The translations under genes were made by a program, and so were the position numbers. This document shows, piece by piece, positions 17,264 to 27,077 of a DNA stretch of 64,000 nt. The stretch's first letter is position 1. The number at the start of each line of letters is the position of its first letter. Below the pieces are notes generated by a model. That model searched no databases and had not been told where the DNA came from. It was given only the letters and a program-made list of their open reading frames with translations. The stretch is from Thiothrix unzii (GTDB lineage: Bacteria > Pseudomonadota > Gammaproteobacteria > Thiotrichales > Thiotrichaceae), in the NCBI RefSeq assembly GCF_017901175.1, contig NZ_CP072793.1:1984001-2048000 (forward strand), read 5' to 3'.

Positions 17264-17731
17264 TTGATGTTACAGGCAAATCACCCCGCCCCTAGTTTCA
17301 GCTCCCCCAACCAACACGGTGAAACCGTCTCCTTAACAGATTTCGCAGGCAAACAACACGTCGTGCTGTACTTTTACCCCAAAGACGATACCCCCGGCTG
17401 CACCATTGAAGCGAACGAATTCACCGCACTGGCAGCCGAATTTGCCGCGCATAATGCCGTCGTGATCGGGGTCAGCAAGGATGATTGCGGCAGCCATCAA
17501 GCCTTCATCGACAAATTCGGGCTGAAAGTGGAACTGCTGGCGGATACCTCCGGCGAAGTCTGCGCGGCTTATGGCGTGTGGCAAGAAAAGGAGAAGAACG
17601 GCGTGAAAAAAATGGGCATTGTGCGTTCCACCTTCGTCATCGACAAACAGGGAATGCTGGTGGAAACACTGTACCAGGTTGACCCGAACGGGCACGCGCA
17701 AGCGATGTTGGATGTGGTCAAACAGCTTTAA
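17264..17731 (+). CDS. bcp: Thioredoxin-dependent peroxiredoxin Bcp
   Basis: The 155-residue protein has YFYPKDDTPGCTIEANEF near 32-49, with the peroxidatic Cys in the form typical of the Bcp/PrxQ family. The second Cys found five residues later in E. coli Bcp is absent; Cys in DDCGS or GEVCAAYG could replace it. It detoxifies peroxides with thioredoxin. The ATG is preceded by CGGAGA. Two peroxiredoxins in tandem suggest exposure to peroxide, as expected next to sulfide oxidation. Confidence 0.92.
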   Translation: MMLQANHPAPSFSSPNQHGETVSLTDFAGKQHVVLYFYPKDDTPGCTIEANEFTALAAEFAAHNAVVIGVSKDDCGSHQAFIDKFGLKVELLADTSGEVCAAYGVWQEKEKNGVKKMGIVRSTFVIDKQGMLVETLYQVDPNGHAQAMLDVVKQL

Positions 17732-17749
17732 ACCCATCTGACCCCAACC

Positions 17750-17774
17750 GTCTGGCTACCGTCGATAGCCAGAC
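17750..17774. terminator. Hairpin between convergent bcp and cytochrome b genes
   Basis: GTCTGGCTA, a 7-nt loop and TAGCCAGAC form a perfect 9-bp stem in the 56-bp gap between convergent genes. There is no strong T run, so it may act as a weak bidirectional terminator or protect the 3' ends. Confidence 0.6.
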
Positions 17775-17787
17775 AATAGTAGTGCTT

Positions 17788-18516
17788 TCAAACCTTCCCC
17801 TCGCGCTCCAACTCCGCATACCACAAGGGATTATGGTGCTTGATAAACGCAACTTCCGCCTCGCCCGACTTCATGGTTTCCAGCGATTCCGGCTCTTCCA
17901 CCACCGCGAAATAGATATGTGCCACCAAGCCCAACAATACCAGCAACACCGCTGCCAAATGAATCACCAACGCCCAGCGGAACACGCCCCCCAAGACCCC
18001 CGCTGATGCAGCAAAATCCAGAAGCATGGGGCTGAGGAACAAATACATCCCCGTCACCGCAATCGCCAGCGAACACGCAATAATCATCGTCCCCAGCAAA
18101 CGTTGCGCCCCGTTGTAACGCCCTTGCGGTGGCACGCTTTTGTGTTTCAGCAAGCCAAATAAATGCGCCAGCGTGATCACCATCGAACTCACATCCGCGA
18201 TAGCTGCCTTAGGCGTTAACACCAGCACATTTTTCAGAAACGGCAACACCACCCGCTTGGCATTCAACAGCGCGTACACGCCAATCACGCCTGCCCACAC
18301 CATGCCACCGATGCCGTGCAGCAGCACCAGATTGGCATTGCCCCCCAGCACGTTTTGCAGGAATGTCGGCCAGAATGCCGGAGCAAGGCGCACAAAATCG
18401 CCGGAAATAATGCCAAAGCCAGTCAATACCAGCGTCAGCCAGAAAAAAGCGTTGAACCAGTGGATTGCAATCACATCCTTGGTGCGTACCTTAATGGTGG
18501 GTTTAATGCTGCTCAT
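17788..18516 (-). CDS. Dihaem cytochrome b membrane subunit, FdnI/PhsC type
   Basis: The 242-residue protein has four to five transmembrane helices and histidines placed as in formate-dehydrogenase gamma and PhsC cytochromes: IHWFN in helix 1, LHGIGG in helix 2, and VIHLAAVLL and VAHIYFA near the C-terminus, which bind two b haems. It links the periplasmic molybdoenzyme to the quinone pool. It overlaps the iron-sulfur subunit gene by 14 bp. It is the third gene of the operon, following the PhsA-PhsB-PhsC order. Confidence 0.85.
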   Translation of the reverse strand: MSSIKPTIKVRTKDVIAIHWFNAFFWLTLVLTGFGIISGDFVRLAPAFWPTFLQNVLGGNANLVLLHGIGGMVWAGVIGVYALLNAKRVVLPFLKNVLVLTPKAAIADVSSMVITLAHLFGLLKHKSVPPQGRYNGAQRLLGTMIIACSLAIAVTGMYLFLSPMLLDFAASAGVLGGVFRWALVIHLAAVLLVLLGLVAHIYFAVVEEPESLETMKSGEAEVAFIKHHNPLWYAELEREGKV

Positions 18517-19252
18517 GGCTGCCCTCCTTGTTACTCACGTCTTGGCGACGGTCGATCAATTTTTTAATACCTGCACCGAGGAATACCGCCATCATCCCGC
18601 CGATACCCAGTGTCCCCAGCGGGTTAACGATGTTTTCCATCAGCTTGCCGGACAAATGCCGCTCATTCAGCTTCGGCATCACCGTGTCAGGAATCGCTTT
18701 GCCCGCCGTGTAGTAATAATGGTTGGGGCCGATATTGACCTCATCCGTCACCAGTTTTTGCCATTCTTTGGCTTTCAGCAATTGGGAAACTTCAGAATTC
18801 GGGTCATTGGCATCACCAAAAATCAGCGCACGCCCCACACACGTATCCACGCACGCAGGCTGCAAGCCCTTGTCGATGCGCGGCTGGCAGAACGTGCATT
18901 TGCTAATGGTATTCGTCACCGGATTCAGCCACCGCGCTTCATACGGACAAGCCGGAACGCACAATTCGCACCCGGAACAAATGGCATGATCGACCAGCAC
19001 AATGCCGTCCTCACGCTTCCAAGACGCACCGGAGGGGCAAACCTCCACGCACGGCGGGTCGTCGCAATGCTGGCAACGACCGGGGAATAATTGCACTTCC
19101 GGCAACCCCTTGGCATTGACGTATTCGACTTCCTTCACCCAGTCACGCGAGTAACCCAGCGGGGTATCCCATTCCGCACGGCAAGCGACTTCGCACGCCT
19201 TGCAGTTAATGCAGCGGGTGGTATCCGCCAACATCACGTATTTTGCAACCAT
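18503..19252 (-). CDS. Four-cluster ferredoxin subunit with C-terminal membrane anchor
   Basis: The 249-residue protein has four 4Fe-4S motifs: CINCKACEVAC, CQHCDDPPCVEVC, CSGCELCVPAC and CTFC-N11-CVDTC. This is the PsrB/FdnH-type electron-transfer subunit, which wires the molybdopterin subunit to cytochrome b. A hydrophobic helix near residues 212-230 (GTLGIGGMMAVFLGAGI) anchors it in the membrane, as in FdnH, and is absent from many PhsB proteins. It lies 13 bp after the catalytic subunit gene. Confidence 0.88.
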   Translation of the reverse strand: MVAKYVMLADTTRCINCKACEVACRAEWDTPLGYSRDWVKEVEYVNAKGLPEVQLFPGRCQHCDDPPCVEVCPSGASWKREDGIVLVDHAICSGCELCVPACPYEARWLNPVTNTISKCTFCQPRIDKGLQPACVDTCVGRALIFGDANDPNSEVSQLLKAKEWQKLVTDEVNIGPNHYYYTAGKAIPDTVMPKLNERHLSGKLMENIVNPLGTLGIGGMMAVFLGAGIKKLIDRRQDVSNKEGSHEQH

Positions 19253-19265
19253 GTTATTCGCCTCC

Positions 19266-21566
19266 TCAGACTTTAGTCACAGTGACCATGTTCATACCCA
19301 TCGAAATACTGCCAATGTGTTTTTCACGGTTATCCGATCCCAGCAACGAATCCGACAAGCCTTTGCCAACCGCCGTGGTCATGCGCGTATCCCAATGCCC
19401 AAAACCGTGTACCGTGAACACCGTATCCGGGCGGATACGCGGCGTGACTTTGGCAGCAATCTTGCCACCACGCCCTTTGGGATCCTTGACCTCCACCGTC
19501 TCGCCATCGCTAATGCCGAGTTTGGCGGCAGCGTCGGGGTGTATCCACAGCAAGTTTTCCGGCATGAAATAGTTCAACCAGATATTGTCCTGAGTCCGCG
19601 CATGGGTATGGAAACCCACCCGCCCAAAGGTGAAGTGGAATTCACCGTCTTTGGGGCGAGGCTGCTCTGCCCACTCAATCGCATCCTCCATCCCTAACGC
19701 TTGTAACTGGCTGGGAATCAGCTCGATCTTGCCGCTGGGGGTCGGGAAAACCGACTTACCGCCCATTTCGCGCGGGAAGTTAATCGCATCATCGGCGGGC
19801 TTTTTAATAATGCCTTTTTCCTTCAGTTCCGCGAGTGAATAACCGGCTTTTTTCAAGCGGTCATCCAGCATATCCGCCACCGAATCGTGCGGAAAATACG
19901 CCTCCAGCCCCAAGCGTTGCGACAAAGCTTTGCAAATATCCCACGAGCCTTTGGTATCGTGCAGCGGTTGCATCGCCGGTTCACGCAAGGCAATGAAACC
20001 TTCGCGTGCGCCACCGATCTGCAAGTCGTCATACCGCTCCAAATAGCTGGCTTCGGGCAGGATAATATCGGCATAGCTATTCATTTCATTGGGACTCACG
20101 TCTGCGGCGACGTAAAAATCCATGTTCAGCAAGGCTTTGCGCACCGTGTCATAGTCGGTGCTATTGGTAAAACCATTGCCGCCAGCCGTCAGCAAGGCTT
20201 TCAGCGGGTAAGGGTCTTGCTCCGCCATTGCCTTCCACATTTCATTGGTCAAACCGTATTGCGGGTTAGCCAGCGGCCAACGCCCCGGCACGCCTGCACC
20301 ATCGGCACGCTGTATTTTGCCTTCAACGTCAACCGCAAACGGGTTGTGGGCAAAATCAAAATCGCCATGCCCTTCTTCACGGCTGACATGCGCGTGCGGG
20401 AATTCCGGCAAATCAATCTCAGGCACTTTGATGGTTTGCGGGGTGAAAATACCGCCTTTGCGATCCCATACCCCAAACAACGAGTTGAGGATCGAAATGC
20501 TCATCCCCGTGCCAAGATCATTGGAAGTACGGGTTAAACGGCGCGGGCTGTAAACAAAAACGGCAGGTGCTTTCTGCGCCATTTCGAGCGCAATGCGGCG
20601 CACCGTTTCGGCAGGAACTGTAGTGATTTCTTCCTGCCATTCGGGGGTATATTTTTCGACCTTGGCAGTCAGTTCATCCAAGCCGGTGACGTATTCGGCG
20701 ACAAATTGCTTGTCGTACAGACCACCTTTAATCACCACATGGATCAGTGCCAGCAGAAAGGCATGGTCAGTCAATGGGCGAATCGACAGCCACTCATCGG
20801 CTTTGGAGGCCGTGATGGTGTAACGCGGATCCACATAAGTCACTTTCGCGCCATTAGCCACCCCGTCAATCCAGCCGAGGGTTTCGCCGTTGTGCAAGGA
20901 TTCGGTAATGTTTCGCCCCATCATCAGGAAGTATTTGCAGTTTTCCAAGTCGATGGTTTCGTTGCCGGTCAGGTTTTTGCCCGCAATCAGCGTATTGGAA
21001 ACGCCGCGTGGCCCGCAGCACAAACCGAACACCGGGCTGGTGGTGTTAGGTGTACCGAAAGCGTGGGCAAGGCGGTGATAGGGCTTTTCCCACGTACCGT
21101 GACCAATCATTACCAATGCTTGCGGGCCGTATTTTTCCTTCACCTTATTGAGTTCGTGCGCTACTTTGTCGAGTGCTTCATCCCACGGCATCGGTCGCCA
21201 TTTATTGTCGCCGCGTGCGCCGGTACGTTCCATTGGCTGCTTCAAACGGTTGGGCGCAAACGCCACCTGAATGCCGGAATTACCCTTGCCACACACCACC
21301 CCACGATTGAGCGGGTGTTCGGGGTTGCCGTCGATTTTGAAAGCTTTGCCGTCACGGCTGCGGACTTTCAAGCCACATCGCCAGTAACACATGTCACAAA
21401 ACCCCCAGTGTTCTTCGTAATCCTTGAGGGTTTCCAACTCGTGGGGGGCATGGATACGCGCTTGCGCATCAAGGCTTAACGCAGCCGTTGAAACGACGGC
21501 TGTTCCCATCATGCTTTTGAGAAAGGCGCGGCGCGATGCCTTGCCGGATTGATTTGATTCCTGCAC
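19266..21566 (-). CDS. PhsA/PsrA-like molybdopterin oxidoreductase, catalytic subunit
   Basis: The 766-residue protein has a Tat signal (SRRAFLKSMMGTAVVST), a 4Fe-4S site CDMCYWRC with a later Cys in GVVCGKGNSG, and a probable Mo-ligating Cys in LCCGPRGVSN. Length and subunit order fit thiosulfate or polysulfide reductase (PhsA is about 760 residues). It is exported to the periplasm and works with the ferredoxin and cytochrome b subunits that follow. In a sulfur oxidiser it could reduce polysulfide or thiosulfate when oxygen is lacking, or run in reverse. It is not SoeA, which is cytoplasmic, longer and paired with an NrfD-type subunit. Other substrates in the family cannot be excluded. Confidence 0.8.
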   Translation of the reverse strand: MQESNQSGKASRRAFLKSMMGTAVVSTAALSLDAQARIHAPHELETLKDYEEHWGFCDMCYWRCGLKVRSRDGKAFKIDGNPEHPLNRGVVCGKGNSGIQVAFAPNRLKQPMERTGARGDNKWRPMPWDEALDKVAHELNKVKEKYGPQALVMIGHGTWEKPYHRLAHAFGTPNTTSPVFGLCCGPRGVSNTLIAGKNLTGNETIDLENCKYFLMMGRNITESLHNGETLGWIDGVANGAKVTYVDPRYTITASKADEWLSIRPLTDHAFLLALIHVVIKGGLYDKQFVAEYVTGLDELTAKVEKYTPEWQEEITTVPAETVRRIALEMAQKAPAVFVYSPRRLTRTSNDLGTGMSISILNSLFGVWDRKGGIFTPQTIKVPEIDLPEFPHAHVSREEGHGDFDFAHNPFAVDVEGKIQRADGAGVPGRWPLANPQYGLTNEMWKAMAEQDPYPLKALLTAGGNGFTNSTDYDTVRKALLNMDFYVAADVSPNEMNSYADIILPEASYLERYDDLQIGGAREGFIALREPAMQPLHDTKGSWDICKALSQRLGLEAYFPHDSVADMLDDRLKKAGYSLAELKEKGIIKKPADDAINFPREMGGKSVFPTPSGKIELIPSQLQALGMEDAIEWAEQPRPKDGEFHFTFGRVGFHTHARTQDNIWLNYFMPENLLWIHPDAAAKLGISDGETVEVKDPKGRGGKIAAKVTPRIRPDTVFTVHGFGHWDTRMTTAVGKGLSDSLLGSDNREKHIGSISMGMNMVTVTKV

Positions 21567-21891
21567 GTTTGACTCCTACTAGCGCGATACAACGATGTTC
21601 ATTGACATCTATTTATTAAGGCTTAGTCTGAAGCGCAGGACACCAATCAACCTTGCTAAATCGCAAGATTTTGTTGAGTATTTATTGACTTACATCATGA
21701 GAACCCCGATTGCCGCGCGGCGATAAGCGGTGCAATACCTTAGTGCTTTAGTTTGCTATTTTTCAATGCCAAACCAGCCACCAACCGCTAGAATCGCCCC
21801 TACTTTTAGCTCTCTGACTTTTCAGAGGGAACACCCATGAAACAAATGATGCAACAAAAAAAGCATTGGTCATCAACGACTGAGGATTGGC
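21567..21891. other. Divergent intergenic region with weak FNR-like site
   Basis: This region separates the PhsABC-like operon from the SLAC1/TehA gene. At 21685-21698 TTGAC-N4-ATCAT matches the FNR consensus at 8 of 10 positions, but no good -10 is found at the matching distance. A 60-codon plus-strand frame (21837-22019) with a good ribosome site (AGAGGG) overlaps the start of the next gene in another frame; it may be a leader peptide or chance. Confidence 0.35.
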
Positions 21892-22866
21892 ATGATGGAA
21901 CACACTCCTACACCACACGGGCGTTTAGCCTTTTTCCCGATCTCCTTCTTTTCGGTGGTAATGGGCTTGTCGGGTCTGACGATTGCGTGGGAAAAAGCCC
22001 AGCATGTATTTCAGCTTGATCTGGGAATTACCCCTTGGCTGGTTGGCCTGACGGTCGGGGTATTCAGCCTGATGCTGGTGATTTACCTCAGTAAACTTTG
22101 GCGGCATCCGCAAAGCGTGGCGCAGGAGTTAGCGCATCCGGTCAAACTGAGTTTTTTTCCGACAATTTCGATCAGTTTGTTACTGATTGCGACCGCATTA
22201 CAGGGAATGAACGTCAGTTTCGTACTGCCTATCTGGGCGACAGGAGCGTTGCTGCATCTGTTATTTACCCTGTATGTGGTGAATAAATGGATGCACCACG
22301 AACATTTCCAGATTCAGCACATTAACCCAGCATGGTTCATTCCAGCGGTGGGGAATGTGCTTGTGCCAGTGGCGGGTGTACCGCTTGGATTTGTGGATGT
22401 GTCGTGGTTTTTCTTTAGCATCGGCATGTTTTTCTGGCTGATTTTAATGACCTTGGTGTTTAACCGCATGATCTTTCATCAGGCAATTGATGCGTTTTTG
22501 CTGCCGACTTTGTTTATTTTAATTGCGCCACCAGCGGTGGGTTTTATTGCTTATATGCGGCTGGAAAATGAGTTGGATGCGTTTGCGCGGGTGCTGTATT
22601 TCTTTGGGCTGTTCCTGACACTGTTGTTACTGAGCCAATTCGGGCGGTTTGCGAAGTTGAAATTTGGGTTGCCTTGGTGGGCGTATTCGTTCCCGACGGC
22701 GGCGATTACGATTGCGAGCTTTGTGATGTATGAAAAATCACAAGTGGTTGCGTATCAGTGGATCGCGACTGGTTTGCTGGCGTTACTGACCGTGTTGGTG
22801 GTGCTGCTGATTACCTTAACCAGCCGTGCGGTTCTCAATAAGGCGATTTGCAAGCCGGGGCATTAA
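21892..22866 (+). CDS. SLAC1/TehA-family (TDT) anion channel or transporter
   Basis: The 324-residue protein has about ten transmembrane helices and the N-terminal pattern of the tellurite-resistance/dicarboxylate transporter family: a FFPISFFSVVMGLSGLTIAW segment and then alternating helices with FFxxxFW-like stretches. Homologues include TehA and plant SLAC1, which pass anions through a phenylalanine-gated pore. Next to a sulfur-redox operon it might export sulfite or another anion, as proposed for related bacterial proteins; that role is inferred. The ATG at 21892 follows GAGGAT at a suitable distance. Confidence 0.85.
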   Translation: MMEHTPTPHGRLAFFPISFFSVVMGLSGLTIAWEKAQHVFQLDLGITPWLVGLTVGVFSLMLVIYLSKLWRHPQSVAQELAHPVKLSFFPTISISLLLIATALQGMNVSFVLPIWATGALLHLLFTLYVVNKWMHHEHFQIQHINPAWFIPAVGNVLVPVAGVPLGFVDVSWFFFSIGMFFWLILMTLVFNRMIFHQAIDAFLLPTLFILIAPPAVGFIAYMRLENELDAFARVLYFFGLFLTLLLLSQFGRFAKLKFGLPWWAYSFPTAAITIASFVMYEKSQVVAYQWIATGLLALLTVLVVLLITLTSRAVLNKAICKPGH

Positions 22867-22898
22867 CAAATCATGCGAATCTCGATGGGGTGATCATG

Positions 22899-23282
22899 TC
22901 ACGAACAACGTTTGTTCAAACGGTCATCGAAACTGAACAGTTCCAGTCCGTATAGTTTGCTCTTCACGCACAATAGCGCATCCACAAAGTCGATGTTCTT
23001 GTAGAGGACGAGGTTCAACGTTTCGATGATCTGGAACTTGTCGTCATTGATCACTCCTGCGAAGGCGAGGATGGTCTTGAGGTCGTCGATCACTTCCGCC
23101 TTGGGCAGTTGGTAGAATTTAGTCAGGACAAAAAATGCCTCCATCACTACGCTATCAAGAATGATAATGTCTTGCTCACCGCGTTCAACCCGTGCAAACA
23201 GTTCGGTGGATTTTGCCAGCAATTCCGCATGGTCGCCCACGAGGTAGCGAATGATGATATTGGTATCAATTAGCAACGTCAT
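22899..23282 (-). CDS. PIN-domain toxin (VapC-like) of a type II toxin-antitoxin pair
   Basis: The 127-residue protein has the PIN nuclease fold: LLIDTNIIIRYLV at the N-terminus with the first Asp, Glu in VVMEAFFVL, Asp in DFVDALLCV and Asp in FSFDDRLNK, so the acidic residues that bind metal are all present. It is expected to cut RNA. The gene overlaps the end of the antitoxin gene by 17 bp, typical of co-translated toxin-antitoxin modules. Confidence 0.88.
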   Translation of the reverse strand: MTLLIDTNIIIRYLVGDHAELLAKSTELFARVERGEQDIIILDSVVMEAFFVLTKFYQLPKAEVIDDLKTILAFAGVINDDKFQIIETLNLVLYKNIDFVDALLCVKSKLYGLELFSFDDRLNKRCS

Positions 23283-23523
23283 ATTTTTCCTTCATCGCAG
23301 CTAACAGGGCAGCCTCCCGGACTTCTTCAAACGAGACGGCACGTAAAGCGGTTGGGATACGCTGGCGGTATTTGCCAGCCAGCCGTTGGGCGTTATGAGC
23401 AGCAAGACGCGGGTAAACTGTGGCAATGATTTGCTTACGGCATTTATCCACGATCTGCAACGGCTCGGTGAGCGTGGTGAGAATGGCGATGTTTTTCTGG
23501 ATTTCGGCGAGTCCGGCTTGCAT
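23266..23523 (-). CDS. Antitoxin partner of the PIN-domain toxin
   Basis: From the ATG at 23523 the product is 85 residues, beginning MQAGLAEIQKNIAIL. AGGAG lies 8 nt upstream of this start, so the longer frame from 23580 is rejected; that frame would also run through the operator. The sequence is basic and helical in the middle. It matches no antitoxin family that I know, but position, overlap and the palindromic operator identify its role. Confidence 0.75.
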   Translation of the reverse strand: MQAGLAEIQKNIAILTTLTEPLQIVDKCRKQIIATVYPRLAAHNAQRLAGKYRQRIPTALRAVSFEEVREAALLAAMKEKYDVAN

Positions 23524-23534
23524 GTGGCACACTC

Positions 23535-23580
23535 CTATATATAACAACCTAATTATATATAGATAATGGGCGTTTACCAA
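23535..23580 (-). promoter_or_regulatory. Promoter with overlapping palindromic operator of the PIN module
   Basis: On the minus strand -35 TTGGTA (23580-23575), a 17-bp spacer and a perfect -10 TATAAT (23557-23552) form the promoter. A perfect 10-bp inverted repeat, CTATATATAA (23535-23544) and TTATATATAG (23553-23562), covers the -10 element, as expected for repression by the toxin-antitoxin complex. Confidence 0.85.
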
Positions 23581-23582
23581 GA

Positions 23583-23778
23583 GTGAACAGCGTTGTTAAG
23601 TGATTTTCTTAAAAGCCAAGTATCGTGGCAAACCCCGCTATCACACCATGAGTACACCAAGCTGGTCGTTGAAGTGGAATAAATAATGGTCAAGCGCACT
23701 GTGATGCCAAAAAGGTTTCGCAAACGCGCTGTGAATCCTATAATCACCGCTTTCTTACTTCAGACTTAAGATACAACC
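23583..23778 (+). promoter_or_regulatory. proS upstream region with sigma-70 promoter
   Basis: TTCGCA (23717-23722), a 16-bp spacer and TATAAT (23739-23744) form a probable promoter for the proS-purH operon. A 30-codon open stretch at about 23594-23685 ending in HHEYTKLVVEVE-stop has protein-like composition and may be the tail of a lost gene. Confidence 0.5.
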
Positions 23779-25491
23779 ATGCGAGTTTCCCGATTTCCTA
23801 TTACCACCCTGCGTGAAACACCCGCAGACGCTGAAGTTGTCAGCCACCAGTTAATGCTGCGTGCTGGCATGATCCGCCGCCTTGCATCCGGTTTGTATAC
23901 ATGGATGCCGTATGGCTTGCGCGTGCTGCGCAAGGTCGAAGCCATTGTGCGTGAAGAAATGAACAATGCGGGTGCTATCGAAGTGCTAATGCCGTCGGTG
24001 CAACCTGCCGAGTTGTGGCAAGAATCCGGGCGTTGGGAAAAGTACGGTGCGGAATTACTGCGCATTCGTGACCGTCACCAGCGCGATTTCTGCTACGGCC
24101 CGACCCACGAAGAAATCATTACCGATTACGCCCGCAAGGAATTGAGCAGCTACAAACAGTTGCCGATCAATTTCTACCAGATTCAAACCAAATTCCGTGA
24201 CGAAGTGCGTCCGCGTTTCGGGGTGATGCGTGCGCGTGAATTCTTGATGAAGGATGCCTACTCCTTCCACGCCACCCAGGAATCGTTGCAAGAAACCTAC
24301 GACACCATGTTTGCGGCGTATTCGCGCATCTTCCAGCGTTTGGGCTTGGATTTCCGCCCGGTACAAGCCGATACTGGCTCGATTGGGGGCAACGCTTCGC
24401 ACGAGTTCCACGTGTTGGCCGATTCCGGTGAAGACGCAATTGCGTTCGCCAGTGGCAGCAACTACGCCGCTAATATCGAGTTGGCAGAAGCGGTTTGCCT
24501 GATTGCCGAACGCGCCGCGCCCACTGAAACGATGCGCGAAGTCGACACGCCAAACGCCAAAACCATCGAAGAATTGGTGGAACAATTTGGCATGGCGATT
24601 GAAAAAACCGTCAAAACCCTGATCGTGGCAGCCGCCGAAGACGCAGAATACGATTTCGTCGCACTGTTGGTACGTGGCGATCACACCTTAAATGAAATCA
24701 AAGCGGAAAAAATCCCCGGCGTTGCTGTGCCGTTGCGCTTTGCCCGCGAAGATGAAATTCGCCCACTCATCGGTGCAAGCCCCGGTTCTTTAGGCCCGGT
24801 CGGTTTAAAAATTCCGGTCATCGCTGACCGTACTGTAGCGAATATGTCCGACTTCGGCGCAGGCGCGAATGTCGACGGCAAACACTTTTTCGGCATCAAC
24901 TGGGAACGCGATGTCGCGCTGCCGCAAGTTGCTGATTTGCGTAACGTAATCGAAGGCGACCCCAGCCCCGATGGTTGCGGCACGCTGTCTATCGTGCGCG
25001 GTATTGAAGTCGGTCACATCTTCCAGTTGGGCAAAACCTATTCGTCAAAACTCAACGCCACGGTGCTGGATGAAAGCGGTCGGGCGCAAGTGATGACCAT
25101 GGGTTGCTACGGCATCGGCGTTTCCCGCGTGGTTGCGTCGGCGATTGAGCAAAATAACGACGAATTTGGCATTCGTTGGCCTGCGGCGATTGCGCCTTTC
25201 ACCGTGGTGATTGCGCCGCTGAATATGCAGAAATCGCCGGATGTGGCAGCGAAAGCGGAAGAACTTTACGCGCAATTGCAAGCAGCAGGCGTGGATGTAT
25301 TGCTGGATGATCGTGCATTACGCCCCGGTGCAATGTTTGCCGACCATGAATTGCTGGGCATTCCGCACCGCCTGATTATCTCCGAGCGCGGCTTGCAAGC
25401 CGGTGAAATTGAATACAAAGCACGTAGCGGTGGCGATGCAGTGAAAATCCCCGTTGCTGACATTATCCATTTTGTGAAGGAAAAACTGTAA
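23779..25491 (+). CDS. proS: Prolyl-tRNA synthetase
   Basis: The 570-residue bacterial-type enzyme has class II motif 1 at [21 protein letters not shown], motif 2 around [22 protein letters not shown], a central editing (INS) domain near 230-390 and motif 3 with [17 protein letters not shown], followed by the anticodon-binding domain. It charges tRNA-Pro and edits misacylated alanine. Its stop overlaps the purH start (TAATG), so the two are coupled. Confidence 0.97.
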   Translation: MRVSRFPITTLRETPADAEVVSHQLMLRAGMIRRLASGLYTWMPYGLRVLRKVEAIVREEMNNAGAIEVLMPSVQPAELWQESGRWEKYGAELLRIRDRHQRDFCYGPTHEEIITDYARKELSSYKQLPINFYQIQTKFRDEVRPRFGVMRAREFLMKDAYSFHATQESLQETYDTMFAAYSRIFQRLGLDFRPVQADTGSIGGNASHEFHVLADSGEDAIAFASGSNYAANIELAEAVCLIAERAAPTETMREVDTPNAKTIEELVEQFGMAIEKTVKTLIVAAAEDAEYDFVALLVRGDHTLNEIKAEKIPGVAVPLRFAREDEIRPLIGASPGSLGPVGLKIPVIADRTVANMSDFGAGANVDGKHFFGINWERDVALPQVADLRNVIEGDPSPDGCGTLSIVRGIEVGHIFQLGKTYSSKLNATVLDESGRAQVMTMGCYGIGVSRVVASAIEQNNDEFGIRWPAAIAPFTVVIAPLNMQKSPDVAAKAEELYAQLQAAGVDVLLDDRALRPGAMFADHELLGIPHRLIISERGLQAGEIEYKARSGGDAVKIPVADIIHFVKEKL

Positions 25492-27077
25492 TGACAACCG
25501 CCTCTAACCTGCCCGTCACCCGCGCTCTGTTAAGCGTTTCTGACAAATCGGGCGTACTCGAATTTGCCCGTTTCCTGCACAGCCAAGGCGTGCATTTACT
25601 GTCCACGGGCGGCACTGCCAAGCTGCTGGCGGATAATGGCGTACCCGTCACCGAAGTCTCCGACTACACCGGCTTCCCGGAAATGATGGATGGGCGCGTG
25701 AAAACCCTGCACCCGAAAATTCACGGCGGCATTTTGGCACGTCGCGGACAAGATGATGCGGTCATGGCAGAACATAACATCGGGCGTATCGACCTGATCG
25801 TGGTTAACCTTTATCCGTTTGAAGCCACCGTTTCCAAGCCCGGTTGCAGCTTTGAAGACGCGGTTGAAAATATCGACATCGGCGGCCCCACGATGGTTCG
25901 CGCCAGTGCCAAAAACCACGCGCACGTGACTATCGTGACTGAACCCGGCGATTACGCGCGTATTCAGGCGGAAATGGAAGCCAGCGCAGGTTGCATCACC
26001 CCTGCTACCCGTTTTGATTTGGCGATTAAGGCGTTTGAACACACCGCACGTTACGACGGCATGATTGCCAACTATTTCGGCGCACGGGTCGGCGAAGCCA
26101 GCCATGCAGCACCCGCGACTTTCCCACGCACTTTCAGCCTGCAAGTCGAGAAGAAACAAGATTGCCGTTACGGTGAAAACAGCCATCAAGCTGGCGCGTT
26201 TTACGCGGAATACAACGCCCCGCAAGGCAGCATTGCTACCGCCGTCCAGATTCAAGGCAAGGAATTGTCTTACAATAATATCGCCGACACCGATGCCGCA
26301 CTCGAATGCGTCAAGCAATTCGACGGCGCACCGGCTTGCGTTATCGTCAAGCACGCTAACCCGTGCGGCGTTGCCATCGGCGCGAATTTGCTGGAAGCCT
26401 ACAACCGCGCTTACAGCACTGACCCTGAATCCGCCTTCGGCGGCATTATTGCATTCAACCAACCGCTAGACGGCGAAACCGCAAAAGTGATCGTGGATCG
26501 TCAGTTTGTAGAAGTGATTATCGCACCGGGGGTTTCGCCTGAAGCTGTTGCGGTGGTCGCTGCCAAGAAAAACGTGCGCTTGTTGACCGTGGATCAATGG
26601 GGTTCAGAAGTGGCTAATCGTCTCGACTTCAAACGGGTTAACGGTGGCTTGCTGGTGCAAACGGCTGACATCGCGTTGCTGGATGAGCTGAAAGTCGTGT
26701 CTACGCGCCAACCAACGGATGCCGAGTTGCTCGACCTGCAATTTGCCTGGAAGGTTGCCAAATTCGTTAAATCCAACGCGATTGTCTACGCCAGCGGCAA
26801 TATGACGATTGGTGTGGGCGCGGGTCAAATGAGCCGTATCAATTCAGCACGCATCGCCGCCATCAAAGCCGAACACGCTGGTTTAGTTGTGCCGGGTTCC
26901 GTGATGGCATCAGATGCATTCTTCCCGTTCCGCGATGGTATCGACAGTGCCGCCGCCGCAGGTATCAAAGCGGTGATTCAACCGGGTGGTTCCATGCGCG
27001 ATGAAGAAGTCATTGCGGCGGCGAACGAACACGGCATGGCAATGGTGTTTACGGGTATGCGCCACTTCCGCCACTAA
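25491..27077 (+). CDS. purH: Bifunctional AICAR transformylase/IMP cyclohydrolase
   Basis: The 528-residue protein has the N-terminal IMP cyclohydrolase (MGS-like) domain beginning [19 protein letters not shown] and [16 protein letters not shown], and the C-terminal AICAR transformylase domain with [12 protein letters not shown] and [12 protein letters not shown]. It carries out the last two steps of IMP synthesis. It is translationally coupled to proS and converges on the next gene with a 4-bp overlap of stops. Confidence 0.97.
   Translation: MTTASNLPVTRALLSVSDKSGVLEFARFLHSQGVHLLSTGGTAKLLADNGVPVTEVSDYTGFPEMMDGRVKTLHPKIHGGILARRGQDDAVMAEHNIGRIDLIVVNLYPFEATVSKPGCSFEDAVENIDIGGPTMVRASAKNHAHVTIVTEPGDYARIQAEMEASAGCITPATRFDLAIKAFEHTARYDGMIANYFGARVGEASHAAPATFPRTFSLQVEKKQDCRYGENSHQAGAFYAEYNAPQGSIATAVQIQGKELSYNNIADTDAALECVKQFDGAPACVIVKHANPCGVAIGANLLEAYNRAYSTDPESAFGGIIAFNQPLDGETAKVIVDRQFVEVIIAPGVSPEAVAVVAAKKNVRLLTVDQWGSEVANRLDFKRVNGGLLVQTADIALLDELKVVSTRQPTDAELLDLQFAWKVAKFVKSNAIVYASGNMTIGVGAGQMSRINSARIAAIKAEHAGLVVPGSVMASDAFFPFRDGIDSAAAAGIKAVIQPGGSMRDEEVIAAANEHGMAMVFTGMRHFRH

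Noticed and set aside
19266-21566. Sulfite dehydrogenase SoeA
   Set aside because: SoeA is cytoplasmic and longer and works with an NrfD-type subunit, while this protein has a Tat signal, about 766 residues and an FdnI-type cytochrome b partner.
21685-21698. FNR-like site upstream of the PhsABC-like operon
   Set aside because: Two of ten consensus positions differ, and no acceptable -10 lies at the matching distance on either strand.
21837-22019. 60-codon frame with a good ribosome site upstream of the SLAC1-type gene
   Set aside because: It overlaps the real gene in another frame, has no family features, and the in-frame start at 21892 has its own ribosome site. A leader peptide cannot be excluded.
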